NCBI GenBank assembly: GCA_009731375.1
Contig: BJOX01000145.1
Coordinates: 110,973 to 167,117, forward strand
Direction: 5' to 3'
DNA: 56,145 nt
DNA from: Paulinella micropora
Lineage: Eukaryota > Cercozoa > Imbricatea > Euglyphida
Shown: positions 8,340-17,992 of the stretch, one piece after another
Layout: every line of letters starts with the position of its first letter
Numbering within the stretch: position 1 is the first letter of the stretch
Translations under genes and position numbers: made by a program
The notes under the pieces: model-generated
What the model was told of the DNA's origin: nothing
Databases searched by the model: none
Seen by the model: the letters and a program-made list of their open reading frames with translations, nothing else

Positions 8340-9346
8340 TGGACAACAAACATACAACTGCTAATATTAATGCACAGGATAAGAATACGCTACTAGAAGA
8401 TACTCCGAAAGGCGAACCAACAGAGGAAGAAAAAAAAGATACAGCACAGGAAATATTTAGGCAGACAAAGCCCAGAACAAGGGGTACAACAATATGGGCA
8501 GATAAAGTTTTAGATATGGTAAATATTGATTTAATGGATATGACAAAAGTTGCAACAAAAAATAAAAATTATAATTTTGCATTGATTTGGATTGATATTC
8601 ATAGTCGGTATGCTTATGCCATCCCGATAAAAAATAAGTTTTCAACTACGGTTTTAGAAGCACTCAAAAAACTACCAAAGCCCAAGGCATTTATCTCAGA
8701 CAGCGGTGGTGAATTTAAGGGAGCGGTTGGAGAATGGATTAACAATAATGGTATTAATCATTTTAAGGTTGAAGTGGGAGACCACAATTCATTAGGAATT
8801 GTTGATAGATTTGTAAGAACTCTACGAGAGCAACTCCATGTTATATGGGCTTATAATGGTAACTTTGATTGGATAAATTACATTGAAGATGTGGTTTATT
8901 ATTATAACAAAAAGAAGCATTCAACTATTAAAGCATCACCACTTGAAGTATTTAATGGAACTGATACTAACAAGCAAGAACATTATGTAGATAAGAATTT
9001 ATTCGACTTCAAAGAAGGAGATAAGGTAAGAAAACTTAACAAAAAGCACATATTGGAAAAGGGAGGTAAGACTTGGAGTAAACAAATATATAAAGTAAAA
9101 GGCCGTAGGGGCTACCGGATTATATTAACGAATGATGAAGTTGTGCCACCAAGGCAATTATTAAAGACTGAGGTTACCGAAGAGGAACCGGACAACACAA
9201 AAGACGAACCGGATATTAATAAAGAATTAAAAAAATTAACGAAAGAAAAACAAACAAAGCATTTACTGAACAGAGAAGCCATTAACTCAGCCAACATACG
9301 AACGAGCGAAAGAGTCCGAAAGAAAAAATCCATTCTGGATTTGTAG
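8339..9346 (+). CDS. RVE-type integrase (element A, intact)
   Basis: This 335-residue retroviral-type integrase has a catalytic core at about residues 55-215. The first Asp is in VNIDLMDM and the second in FISDSGGEFKG. The third acidic position falls in GIVDRFVRTLRE, where Asp replaces the usual Glu. An SH3-like C-terminal segment (FKEGDKVRKLNKKH) and a charged tail follow. Integrases of this family insert Polinton DNA into the host genome. The copies in elements B and C are broken by several lesions, and this is the only intact one. It is convergent with the next gene, with a gap of 2 bases. Confidence 0.9.
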   Translation: MDNKHTTANINAQDKNTLLEDTPKGEPTEEEKKDTAQEIFRQTKPRTRGTTIWADKVLDMVNIDLMDMTKVATKNKNYNFALIWIDIHSRYAYAIPIKNKFSTTVLEALKKLPKPKAFISDSGGEFKGAVGEWINNNGINHFKVEVGDHNSLGIVDRFVRTLREQLHVIWAYNGNFDWINYIEDVVYYYNKKKHSTIKASPLEVFNGTDTNKQEHYVDKNLFDFKEGDKVRKLNKKHILEKGGKTWSKQIYKVKGRRGYRIILTNDEVVPPRQLLKTEVTEEEPDNTKDEPDINKELKKLTKEKQTKHLLNREAINSANIRTSERVRKKKSILDL

Positions 9347-9348
9347 CA

Positions 9349-9810
9349 TTACTTACTCTCAGCTGTAGGATTTACGATTCCAAACTTAGCATATAAAGGA
9401 ACTAATCCTTTGACGTAAAACCCCTTCAAGGCCTTAAACGACCTAAAAACACGAATTACATCTCCTTCTTCGCATGCAACATATGGTACTTCATCCTCTC
9501 CAGCGGTAACCATCCAAGTTGCCTCTAGTCTTCCTTCTTTTGCTTCATCATAAATTGCATCAGGATTGTTTCGCCCTTCTTTGAATACTACATAGACTTT
9601 TTTATCCAACTCCTGTGGCTTCTTTTGACTTTTAGATTTCTTTTTTCCAAAGGAGGCGAGAGGGCTTTTGGCTTCTGTTTTTTCGTCTGCCTTGGCTTCG
9701 GTGGCTGTAGAAGGAGCTGTAGCAGGTGCTAGCTCGCTGTCAGTGGCATTAGCAGGGGCTGACTCGGATGGCTCGGCTTCGGTGGTAGCCGTCTTCTTCT
9801 TCGGAGGCAT
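9349..9810 (-). CDS. Uncharacterised protein with Ala/Glu/Thr-rich N-terminus
   Basis: This 153-residue protein has a low-complexity, Lys- then Ala/Glu/Thr-rich first half (MPPKKKTATTEAEPSES). Its ordered second half begins KKVYVVFKEGRNN and contains EEGDVIRVFRSFKALKGF. The ordered half reads like a small beta-rich domain, but I do not recognise it. It has no homologue elsewhere in the window. It converges on the element A integrase and is preceded by a 12-bp perfect hairpin. Either it is specific to element A or it marks flanking DNA; its GC is higher than that of the PLV core genes. Confidence 0.6.
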   Translation of the reverse strand: MPPKKKTATTEAEPSESAPANATDSELAPATAPSTATEAKADEKTEAKSPLASFGKKKSKSQKKPQELDKKVYVVFKEGRNNPDAIYDEAKEGRLEATWMVTAGEDEVPYVACEEGDVIRVFRSFKALKGFYVKGLVPLYAKFGIVNPTAESK

Positions 9811-9813
9811 AGC

Positions 9814-9855
9814 CTACCCACACATCAAAAAGCACAAAAACACATGTGTGGGTAG
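9814..9855. repeat. Perfect 12-bp hairpin upstream of the 153-residue gene
   Basis: CTACCCACACAT and ATGTGTGGGTAG flank an 18-base A-rich loop just before the start codon. It could be an operator-like site or part of a foldback repeat. Confidence 0.6.
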
Positions 9856-10006
9856 TGCCTTGAAGCCGTTCTAATCAATATACTAATCTGTGCTTTTTTT
9901 ATAAATAAATAAATAATGAGAAGGGTTGTAGCCTCGTACGTTGTCTATCGTGTTGCTTAAGGAGAAGTGAGCAGGTAGGCAGATGCACAACATAAACAAG
10001 GCTACT

Positions 10007-10516
10007 CTAATCTCCTCTCATACATCTATACATATTCCCATCATGCTCATTCATCAGACTATATTCTGATTTAACTTGGACTGAGATATGTGCTGAATAT
10101 CTAATGTAGGATTGATTGAAAGTAAGTTTTTCGTTTTCAATCCCTCTAAGAATTCTATCTTGGACAACTTTACCAAACTCACTCCTATGCTCCCTCCTCC
10201 ACTCTTTGAATAATTTTCTTTCTTTTTCAATTCTCTTCAATTCATTCTTCCTGTTCCTATCATATTGCCTATCTTGCTCAACATTATTCTTCTCTTCATT
10301 TATTCTTTCAATCACAATATCAATGGCTCTCATTTTGTTTATGTCTGGTTTGATTTTCTCCTTCAATAATTCTATTTCTTTATTTGCTTTGGCTACTCTT
10401 TCTTCGCATCTTATTCTATACTTCTTCAAATTAGTCATACCCTCCCTCGTCGTCTCAAAAACATCAATCCATTCTTCTATCGTTCTGTCTTCTCTACTTA
10501 CTAAGTTCTCACTCAT
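10007..10516 (-). CDS. Coiled-coil protein, unrecognised
   Basis: From the ATG at 10516 this gives a 169-residue protein (MSENLVSREDRTIEEW). Its centre is a long Lys/Glu/Arg-rich heptad-like region (about residues 40-135) ending in FNQSYIRYSAHISVQVK. An alternative start at 10570 would add 18 residues that are encoded by a GC-rich GCCCGC...GCGGGC repeat and look unnatural. No catalytic motif is visible and no other copy exists in the window. It lies near the presumed right end of element A, so it may be an element gene or a flanking host sequence. Confidence 0.45.
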   Translation of the reverse strand: MSENLVSREDRTIEEWIDVFETTREGMTNLKKYRIRCEERVAKANKEIELLKEKIKPDINKMRAIDIVIERINEEKNNVEQDRQYDRNRKNELKRIEKERKLFKEWRREHRSEFGKVVQDRILRGIENEKLTFNQSYIRYSAHISVQVKSEYSLMNEHDGNMYRCMRGD

Positions 10517-10570
10517 TCTGTTTCTGAGTTCTGGCAGTTTTGCCCGCACGCTTTGCGGGCAGGCGGGCAC

Positions 10571-11349
10571 ACGGCATCATTTTGCCCGCACATTTTTACA
10601 CTTTTCCTGCAAAATAATAATAATTCTTTCCATTTCTACGTGTCGTCCCTGCTTCACCTTTTTTCCAGATTATCCTCTTAAGTTGGATGTATATAGTTTT
10701 ATGAGTGTAATTGTTGCGAAATGGTAGCGAGAGTGTCGGATAGATGAATGGGAAAGGTTCTCATACTCGGTTTTCCTTGTCGTGGGTTCAATTCCCACTC
10801 GTATAATGTCCGATATTTCTCGCTTTATTTTTTATTTTTTTTTTGTCATATTGCCTTTTTACTTTTGGCGGAGCGGTGTGATGAGTTTCTTTTTGAGGTG
10901 CTTTACTCGTTTATTTTATTTTCCTTTATGGGTTTTTATTTTTCGCAAAATTTAGCAGTCCTTATTAATTTGTTATGTTGTTTTCATTTCGTTTTTCCGT
11001 TGTTCGTTGTGTGGATTTTTTTTTTATTTACAAACTTTCAATACAGAGCACATTTTTTTTTTGGAAAAAAGATAAGGGGGTTCAGGACACCGAGAAAGAA
11101 TAAGAAAAGTGGGATAACGAAGCCTTGTATTAATAGTTTGTGAAAAAGTGCGATTTTCTAGTTTTGCTAGTTTTGGCTGATTAATAGGAGAGCGAAATAT
11201 GGCGAAATGGGCTAAATTTATACATATAAATATAAAGATAAGTGTCCTATAGTGGTACCTATAGTAGTAATCTTGCCCAGAGCAAAGTTGTCCAGTGGGC
11301 AGAAGGGCAGATTTTGGTGGGTGTGCCCTTTTGCCTCACCTTTCCCGTC
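10571..11349. other. Region without a recognisable gene, between elements A and B
   Basis: The region is AT-rich and has only short reading frames. A GTGGGTTCAATTCCCAC stretch at about 10782-10800 resembles a tRNA T-arm, but no full cloverleaf can be drawn. The boundary between elements A and B must lie here; I could not find matching terminal inverted repeats. Confidence 0.5.
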
Positions 11350-11442
11350 TCTGGTGTGAGAAGTGTTTTTCCACTAAGAGCCGTTATTCATTATTTCGTC
11401 TTCCTATTTATAAGCAGACAAAAGAAAGAAAAACTGCTACCT
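11350..11442 (+). repeat. Element-end conserved block, element B copy
   Basis: This stretch (starting TCTGGTGTGAGAAGTG, ending AAACTGCTACCT) is closely similar to 47384-47486. Both lie at the left end of a PLV, about 100 bases before the first gene, and both are followed by an identical AATTCCATTTAAGGATA. It is probably part of the PLV terminus plus the first promoter. No inverted copy is seen near 30.8 kb, the presumed other end of element B. Confidence 0.6.
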
Positions 11443-11445
11443 ATT

Positions 11446-11487
11446 GATATTTGAAAGCCGACCGCTACGCTTGTAGTTTTCAAACAT
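11446..11487. repeat. Foldback hairpin (GATATTTGAAA...TTTTCAAACAT)
   Basis: The outer arms match those at 36481-36533. The inner loop CGACCGCTACGCTTG differs, and the last base of the tip is changed. Confidence 0.55.
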
Positions 11488-11545
11488 AGTTAAAAAAAAT
11501 TCAATTCCATTTAAGGATAAGGACATAATAAGAAATAAAAGGACA

Positions 11546-12211
11546 ATGCCAGACTACAAGCAAGGAAAGATTTATGCTCTTCGTTCTCACCAGACCGACC
11601 AAATATATATTGGTTCTACTACAAATCCATTACATAAAAGATTATATGCTCATAGAAGTTCCTTCAAAATACAAGACGACTACACTACTTCTTTTGAGAT
11701 TTTAAAATATGACGATAATTACATTGAATTAATTGAAATGTTTCCTTGTAATAACAGAATGGAACTTTGTAAGAGAGAAGGAGAACTAATAAGACAAACG
11801 GAAAACTGTGCCAATAAATACATAGCAGGAAGAACAGATAAGGAATGAAATGATGAAACAGGATATTTTAAACAATACTACGAAAAAAATCAAGAAAAAA
11901 TAAAGGAAAAAGTAAATCAATACAGGAAAGATAATAACGAAGAAATAAATCAAAAGAAAAAACAATACAGAGAAAATAATAAAGAGAAAATAAAACAATC
12001 TCTGAGACAATGGAGAGAAAATAATAAAATAAGAAAAAGGGAAATGGACAAGCAATACAGAGAAAATAACAAAGAAAAAATAACAAAAAGAAAGAATGAA
12101 AAAATATTATGTGAATGTGGAAACTTTTATAGTAGAAATAATAAATCAACTCATCAAAATTCAAATAAACATTTTGATAACATTATTGGATTAAATGTAT
12201 TGGGTCATTAA
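11546..12211 (+). pseudogene. GIY-YIG endonuclease with C-terminal zinc motif, interrupted by in-frame TGA (element B)
   Basis: The first 100 codons (MPDYKQGKIYALRSHQ) form a GIY-YIG nuclease domain: IYAL and IYIGST are the paired strands, KRLYAHRS carries the Arg helix and ELCKREGELI the Glu. A TGA at 11846-11848 ends the frame, but the same frame stays open to a TAA at 12209-12211. That second part encodes repeated NQYR.NN.EKI modules and a CECGNFY...H...H zinc motif. Homing-type GIY-YIG proteins with such tails are common in large DNA viruses. The stop may be a point mutation or a sequencing error. The zinc tail resembles that of the proteins at 30868 and 47553. The 3' end overlaps the convergent integrase remnant by 4 bases. 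Confidence 0.75.
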
Positions 12212-13190
12212 AGATCTAACTTATCAACTATCTTTTTAATACGATTTGAAGTTCTTATATTATCGCTGTCAATGCTTCCTCTTTTTAGTTGTCTTTCAGT
12301 ATTTCTTTCAGTAGTTATTTTTTATTTTTGAATTACTCTGTTCTTTTTCTTGCTCTTCATATGGTTGTTCTGCTAAGTTAGTTTTGAGAAGTTCTTGGGG
12401 ACTAATTAAATCTTCCTCTGATAGCACAATCTTGAAACCTTTACGGCCTTTGCCTTTAAATATAGTCTTACTAAATTGCTTGTCGCCCTTTGAAAAAATA
12501 GTCCTTTCTAGTTCTTTTCTTACTCTTGTTCCTTTTGGAAATTCATTAATTCAAGGATTTCTGTATATTTCTTGAGTATTCTTTTCAGTACCATCATAAC
12601 ATCAATAAGCACGGCTCGTATTGTAGTATGAAATGTTTTATTATAAGCATCAACAACTTCGTGAATAATCGGCACCCAAGCAAAATTTTCATTATACTCC
12701 CATATTAAATTCAATTCATTTCTTATCGTTCTAATAAATCTATCTATTATGCTCATTGTTCTGTGATCGCCTACTTGTGCTGTTCTATGTTCAATATTAT
12801 TTTGTCTGAAGTATTCAGCGACTTGTCCCTTAAATTCATCGCCGTTGTCTGAAGTAATTCTTTCTGGCACTTCTTTAGTAAATATTTTTTTCAATCCTTC
12901 CAATACATATCCAGTCGTTTTATTTTTTACTAGCTCTACCCATCCACACGGCTATAAACATCAATAGCAACCAAACCAAAATTATAATTAGCATTTCCTT
13001 TTTTGGTAACCACCTTTGATATATCTATTAAATCAATAAAAACTTGGCTTAATGGTTTCGCTTCTGGAGAGGTTATTGTATTCCATAATTTAGTTGGCTT
13101 TGATTGGTAATGTATCTCGCCCGCTTCTTCAAGTTTTTCTTTTCGCTCCGTTTGCTCAGGAGTTTCTTGTTGCTGATTTTCTAAATTCAT
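12208..13190 (-). pseudogene. RVE-type integrase, frameshifted (element B)
   Basis: The frame starts at 13190 (MNLENQQQETPEQTERKEKL) and continues in pieces to a stop at 12208-12210. The core motifs are visible in separate frames: VFIDLIDISK, ITSDNGDEFKG and SIIDRFIRTIRNEL, again with Asp at the third acidic position. Frame changes fall near 12935, near 12520 and near 12310, the last just before a tail matching the C-terminus of the intact element A copy. As written it cannot make a full integrase. The order relative to the charged protein and fibre is the same as in elements A and C. Confidence 0.85.
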
Positions 13191-13212
13191 ACTCTCGCTG
13201 TCGCTCTCGTAA

Positions 13213-13232
13213 ATCTCAAACTCGTTTGAGAT
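13213..13232. repeat. Palindrome (ATCTCAAAC-TC-GTTTGAGAT)
   Basis: A perfect 9-bp inverted repeat with a 2-base centre lies between the integrase and charged-protein genes of element B. Its architecture matches the TATCTCCAAC palindromes with C-to-A substitutions. Confidence 0.7.
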
Positions 13233-13272
13233 AATTTAGAAAATCGTATATATCTAACTATTTATTTTTTAC

Positions 13273-13327
13273 GATGTTTTAGAATAAGCGAAAGTGCGAC
13301 AGCACGAAAGCGCGATTCTAAAATATC
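13273..13327. repeat. Foldback hairpin (GATGTTTTAGAAT...ATTCTAAAATATC)
   Basis: The inner stem GCG...CGC encloses GTGCGACAGCAC. The same hairpin occurs upstream of the protease ORF in elements A and C, at a non-homologous position to this one. Confidence 0.7.
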
Positions 13328-13329
13328 AT

Positions 13330-13881
13330 TTAGAATTTTAAGAAACATTTTTCAATATCATTATTTTTTTCTTTCTTAGCACCACCAGAAGATTGATTAT
13401 ATACTTTTACACTTACACTGCTTGACTTCTTACCAAATCTATCTTGCTCGCGAGATAGATCGCATTTCTTTACAGGTTCTTCTTCACTTTCTTCACTTTC
13501 GCTTTCGCTCTCATCAGGCTCAGGCTCAGGCTCAGTTTTCTTAATAGTCTTTTTCTTTGTTCTCTTAGTTTCTACCTTCGCTCTTTTAATTTTCATCTTA
13601 GCCATCTTTTCAGCGATAATGTCGGTAAAATCACATTCTTCATCGCTCTCACTGCTTTCTTCTGGTGTATCATCTTGGTCTTTTCCATTAATGATATCAC
13701 TAGCAACACCCATTTCAGCCATGCGGTTTATCTTTTCCTCCATCTCTTCATCATCACCTACATAAGCATTTCTACATTTTGCTAATTTCTCTTTCGCTAT
13801 TTCAACCTTATGTTGCTTTTTACTCTTAATACTTTCCACAGCCTTACCCCAATTCTTACGACTCGCTTCGGCAGACTGCAT
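13330..13881 (-). CDS. Charged Lys/Glu-rich protein (element B)
   Basis: From the ATG at 13881 the protein has 183 residues. It contains the conserved EASRKNWGKAVESIKSKK start, an acidic middle (DDTPEESSESDEECDFTDIIAEKM) split by Lys-rich blocks, a Ser/Glu run and the terminal strand VSVKVYNQ...CFLKF. It is homologous to the proteins at 7818 and 49071, and like them it sits between integrase and fibre. A palindrome at 13437-13460 adds the in-frame segment CDLSREQDRF, which the element C protein lacks. In this copy the integrase start is 140 bases downstream rather than overlapping, because the palindromes at 13213 and 13273 lie in between. The function is unknown. Confidence 0.7.
   Translation of the reverse strand: MQSAEASRKNWGKAVESIKSKKQHKVEIAKEKLAKCRNAYVGDDEEMEEKINRMAEMGVASDIINGKDQDDTPEESSESDEECDFTDIIAEKMAKMKIKRAKVETKRTKKKTIKKTEPEPEPDESESESEESEEEPVKKCDLSREQDRFGKKSSSVSVKVYNQSSGGAKKEKNNDIEKCFLKF
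13437..13460. repeat. In-frame palindrome in the charged-protein gene (ATCTATCT...AGATAGAT)
   Basis: The 8-bp arms enclose an inner CTCGCGAG. The element C homologue has no matching residues here, which supports an in-frame insertion. Confidence 0.6.
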
Positions 13882-13936
13882 TCTATACAAAGATTAATAT
13901 ATTTTAGTATTTTTTTTAAATAATTATTAATATAAT
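13882..13936. promoter_or_regulatory. Divergent promoter region (element B)
   Basis: These 55 A/T-dominated bases separate the charged protein and fibre genes, matching 7742-7817 and 49566-49622 in position. Confidence 0.5.
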
Positions 13937-16900
13937 ATGTCGCAATATAAATCCTTACTTGGCCTTAATGAGTTGGCTGTTGATAGTCTAAATATACTTA
14001 ACTTAGACTTAACCAATACCAACATAGTGGGCTTAAACACAGACAGAGTTCCAGAAGATGCTGACCCCGTAAATCTTTATTTCACTGATAACCGCTTTGA
14101 TACACGTCTCGCTTTACAATCAACAACCGACATTAAAGAAATAAAAATTTATACTATACAGAGCAACGAGTGAGAGACAACGACGAAGTCAAAGCCTCAA
14201 CTCAGCACCGCTCTAATACAAGTAATCCGCACCAAACAAGTTTATACAATTTGATAGACACTAACATATTCGCACAAGCGAGCGGACAATACTTAACTTA
14301 CAACGATGTAGAAGGCAAATGGAAGAATACAGTCCTTGGTTCAATTGATACACTCTCTGACGTAGTCATTACAGCACCAGTGGTGATGAATAGTTATCTA
14401 ACACATAATTCAATAAACTGGGTAAATAAAACATTTCCGATAAATGTTGATGAAACAGGCAACATTAGTATGGGAAGGAAGAATATAACAGGAGTTAATT
14501 TACTAAATACCAAAGATGTTGATGAATGGATATTTGAGCACCAAGATAATAATAATAAGGTGTCAGCGAGTGGAAGTATAGACTCACATAGCGATGTGCT
14601 AATAACGGGCACACCAGCAGATAACCAATTACTCATTTATAGCACAGGACAATGGAGAAACACCACACCACCCTTTCTTAGATTAGACGGCACAGCCAGT
14701 ATGACGGGAGCATTAAATATGGGTGGTTTTGCTATTTCTGGGGCTTCTACATATAATGGAATTAATCTCGCAAATCTCGCAGTTGATGGTTCCGTGGTTA
14801 AACTAACAGGAGACCAAACCATAGCGGGTATTAAGACATTTAGCAGTATAATAAATGCTAGTGCGGGTATTGATATGAAAAGCCAAAGCATAACACATGT
14901 GAATTTGGTTGATGGTGTGGATGTTTCTACTCTTGACACTTCTGTCGTTAAACTAACAGGAGACCAAACCATAGCAGGGAATAAAAAATTTACTTCAACA
15001 ATAGAAGTGCGGGGTGCCACAGCTCCAACCGCTTTTGATGGTATCGGTGTTGCCTTTGATACGGCGACAAATATAGGAATGATTGCCGCACAAAAAATAG
15101 CAACTGCGACTTATTATCCGATACAAATAACGGGTTCGTATGTTGAGTTATATTCAGGTAATAATGTAATTATAACCGCAACAGGCACTACACTATCTTT
15201 GAATAACAACAAAATAACAAACTTAGCCACACCATCAGCAACAACGGACGGAGCAAACAAAAGTTATGTGGATACATTAGACTGGCAAAATGTGAAACTA
15301 ACAGGAAACCAAACCATAGCAGGAATTAAGACATATAGCAGTGGTGTTGAAATAACGGGAAATTCAATCAATTCAACAACAAAGGGCACATTTATCGTTT
15401 TCAATTCTACAAGTAATATCGGTTCTATTGCTAGTTTGGATATGAAAACTGCGACATATTACAACTTTGAAATTTCTGCGAAAAAAATAAGTTTTATTAT
15501 TGACGGGACGATAGTCGGTTGGGTAAATGCTTCGGGGCTAGATTGTAATAGTAGCAAAATAGCCAACCTTGGAACTCCGACATTAGCAACGGACGGAGCG
15601 ACAAAAGGGTATGCGGACACATTGGACGGGCAAAATGTAAAACTAACAGGAGACCAAACCATAACAGGAATTAAGATATTTAATGGAACAAGAAATGATG
15701 TAAGAGCACTGAATTTGTTAAGCCAAGCCGATTTTAATAATGTGGATATCATTAATGGTGGAAATATAACATATAATGGGGCGAGGATATTAAACCAAAA
15801 TGGAGGAGATATATTCTTTTCACAGACATCAGGAGATTATCAGTATTTCTCATTTACTCTAAATACTGCTACAAGTGGAACTGCGAACCAACGAGGTTAT
15901 GTATTTACGAATGTAGCATATGATGTAAAAGGAGCAGGACTTTATATTTCAAAACTTTTGGATAATAAAAGTGCTTCGTCTGACATTGTCCGTTTTAACA
16001 ATGCTGGCGGTATGCGGTTTTATGGTGCTTTGGATATGAACTCAAACAATATAACAAATGGCGGAACAATAACGGGAACTACATTAACTGCGAGTGCTGG
16101 TATGACTACAACGACACTAACAGCAAGCGATAAAATAACAACAGCATCAGGCAAACCAATAATCATAGGCAATACAACGAAAGGCGCAGGGGCGTCAGGT
16201 GGTTTAGAATTATATGGAACGGCTTCAAATATTGGAGGAGCACACTTACAAGCAATAACAACGGCGGATGCTTATCCAACATTTCAATTATTGAACTGGG
16301 CACACGACAATATAGGCTTAAGTTTTGATGCTTATTATGACGGCTCAAACTGGAAATCAAGTAATTCTGGTTCAAACTTTTAAATATACAAAAACTCAAA
16401 CAAACTTGCTTTTAACTATAAATCAGGAATAACAGCAGGAAGCAATATAACATGGTCTGAGGCGATGAATGTAAGCACAGCGGGATTATTAACTGCGAGT
16501 GCGGGGATTACATATACTGGCACACTAGCGTCAGCAACAAATACAAGTGGAGTAAAAATAGGAATTCAGGGAATAACAGACGGAACAAACGCAAAAGGAA
16601 TATTTCTATGGGATACGACTAATACGAGTTGGGGTATTTACGCTGCATCTGGTGGAGCCGCTAACACTAGAAGTTTAGCAAATGGGTTGGCAGTTTCTGG
16701 AAATGATTTTAGTTCATATGCTTTTCGCTTTAGAGTAGCCAATGATGCTACGAAGGGGTTCTTGTGGGAGAATTCAGCGGAGCAATTGTTGATGTCGTTG
16801 AATGGATTAAACGGGACTTTATGGACAAAAGGATTAATAACGGCAAATGCGGGAATTACATATTCTGGGGTGCTAACAACGGCATCGGCAACAACTAATG

Positions 16901-17652
16901 GGGCAAAAATAGCAATTCAAGGACAAACAGACGGGGGTAGTAGCCGCGGAATATTTGTATGGGATGCTACTGATCCAAACTGGGGGATTTATATGTCTCA
17001 GTCTGGGACAAATAAAGCATTAAGTGGAACAGGAACAGCGCCAGCAGGAGGAGGAGGAGGATTAACTTCTTATGCTATTAGATTTAGAGTGAATGGTTCT
17101 TCAACGAGTGGGTTCATATGGGAGAATAATTCAAATACTGCTTTAATGTCATTAAGAGCAAGCGATGGGCAGTTATGGGTATTGTCTAATCCAATTCAAT
17201 ATTCAGACAGGAGAAAAAAAGAAGATATAAAGGAATGTTTAGGCTTAGATTTTATTAATAAGTTAAATCCAGTATGCTATCGTATGATTGATGACAACAA
17301 GAAATGTAGGACTGGCTTAATAGCACAGGAATTAGAAGAAATACTAACAGAAATGGATATGCTAGATTTTGGCGGTTTTATAAAAGAAACAATTATGGTT
17401 CCCTGTCCAAAGCAAAGAAAAGAATACGAATTGAAAGGTGTGAGTGTTAATCCAGAAGATGTTAAATGTGTTGATAGTGGTGATGTCGGTTATGGTATAG
17501 GTTATTCAGAGTTTATCGCACCATTAATTAAGGCCGTTCAGCAATTATCAGAAAAGGTAGGTAATCTATCGCAAGCGATAGATTTATTAGAAAAACAAAA
17601 TAATAATCTCATGAATATACTACAAGAAATTAGAGAAAATGTCAAACAATAA
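13937..17652 (+). pseudogene. Tail-fibre-like protein with S74 chaperone, interrupted (element B)
   Basis: The start (MSQYKSLLGLNELAVDSL) matches the other fibres. The shaft repeats LTGDQTIAGIKTF and GLITANAGI, and the C-terminal S74 domain begins at YSDRRKKEDIKECL (about 17205). Two lesions break it. A one-base loss near 14140, where an NLYYT repeat is expected, shifts the frame to the one starting near 14170. A CAA-to-TAA change at 16381-16383 stops it; element C has Gln at that position, and the frame is open again to 17652. Most of the middle closely matches the element A fibre (about 15450-16060), so the receptor-binding parts have diverged less evenly than the shaft. A palindrome (17563-17584) lies in the C-terminal coiled coil. 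Confidence 0.8.
17563..17584. repeat. In-frame palindrome in fibre (AATCTATCGC-AA-GCGATAGATT)
   Basis: A perfect 10-bp inverted repeat with a 2-base centre is read as NLSQAID. The element C fibre reads NLEKENK at this place and has no palindrome. Confidence 0.75.
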
Positions 17653-17992
17653 TACGACTAGACTTCACAGACCCCCGCCTATTATGGATATGGATGGCGA
17701 ACTAACTCCAGAATTCAAGTCCCGTGTTCTTGAAGTAGAACTAAAGACTGAGGAGAAAAAAGTAGAGCATGAGTTAGAAGATAACTGGTCGTGCTGTTGT
17801 ATGAAAAATAGACCAACTGACAGCCGACTTATTAAATACTTATTTCAAATGGGTATCATTATCTCCATTATAACCCTTTGTATCGTAAGGCTATCTGAAA
17901 AGAACTTGCCTTGTGAGGTCGCTAATACTTATGTCGGAATTTTGACATTGCTTATCGGTATTTGCCTTCCATCACCTTCTTCAAAGAAATGA
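17639..17992 (+). CDS. Two-helix membrane protein (element B)
   Basis: This 117-residue protein starts MSNNNTTRLHRPPP. A charged first half with a CCC cluster (NWSCCCMKN) is followed by two hydrophobic helices, roughly residues 72-88 (MGIIISIITLCIVRL) and 97-111 (VGILTLLIGICL), joined by a short loop with one Cys. The start overlaps the fibre end by 14 bases, so it is probably co-translated with the fibre. The homologue at 53076-53432 has the same overlap. It may be a virion membrane or cell-exit protein. No family was recognised beyond the general presence of such membrane proteins in PLVs. Confidence 0.72.
   Translation: MSNNNTTRLHRPPPIMDMDGELTPEFKSRVLEVELKTEEKKVEHELEDNWSCCCMKNRPTDSRLIKYLFQMGIIISIITLCIVRLSEKNLPCEVANTYVGILTLLIGICLPSPSSKK

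Noticed and set aside
10730-10815. Possible tRNA gene (GTGGGTTCAATTCCCAC T-arm-like stretch)
   Set aside because: The T-arm is good and distant GTCGGAT/GTCCGAT arms could pair, but about eight extra bases lie before the 3' acceptor arm and no anticodon stem can be formed.
11786-12164. Minus-strand Phe/Leu-rich membrane-like frames
   Set aside because: They are the antisense of the A-rich second half of the GIY-YIG gene.
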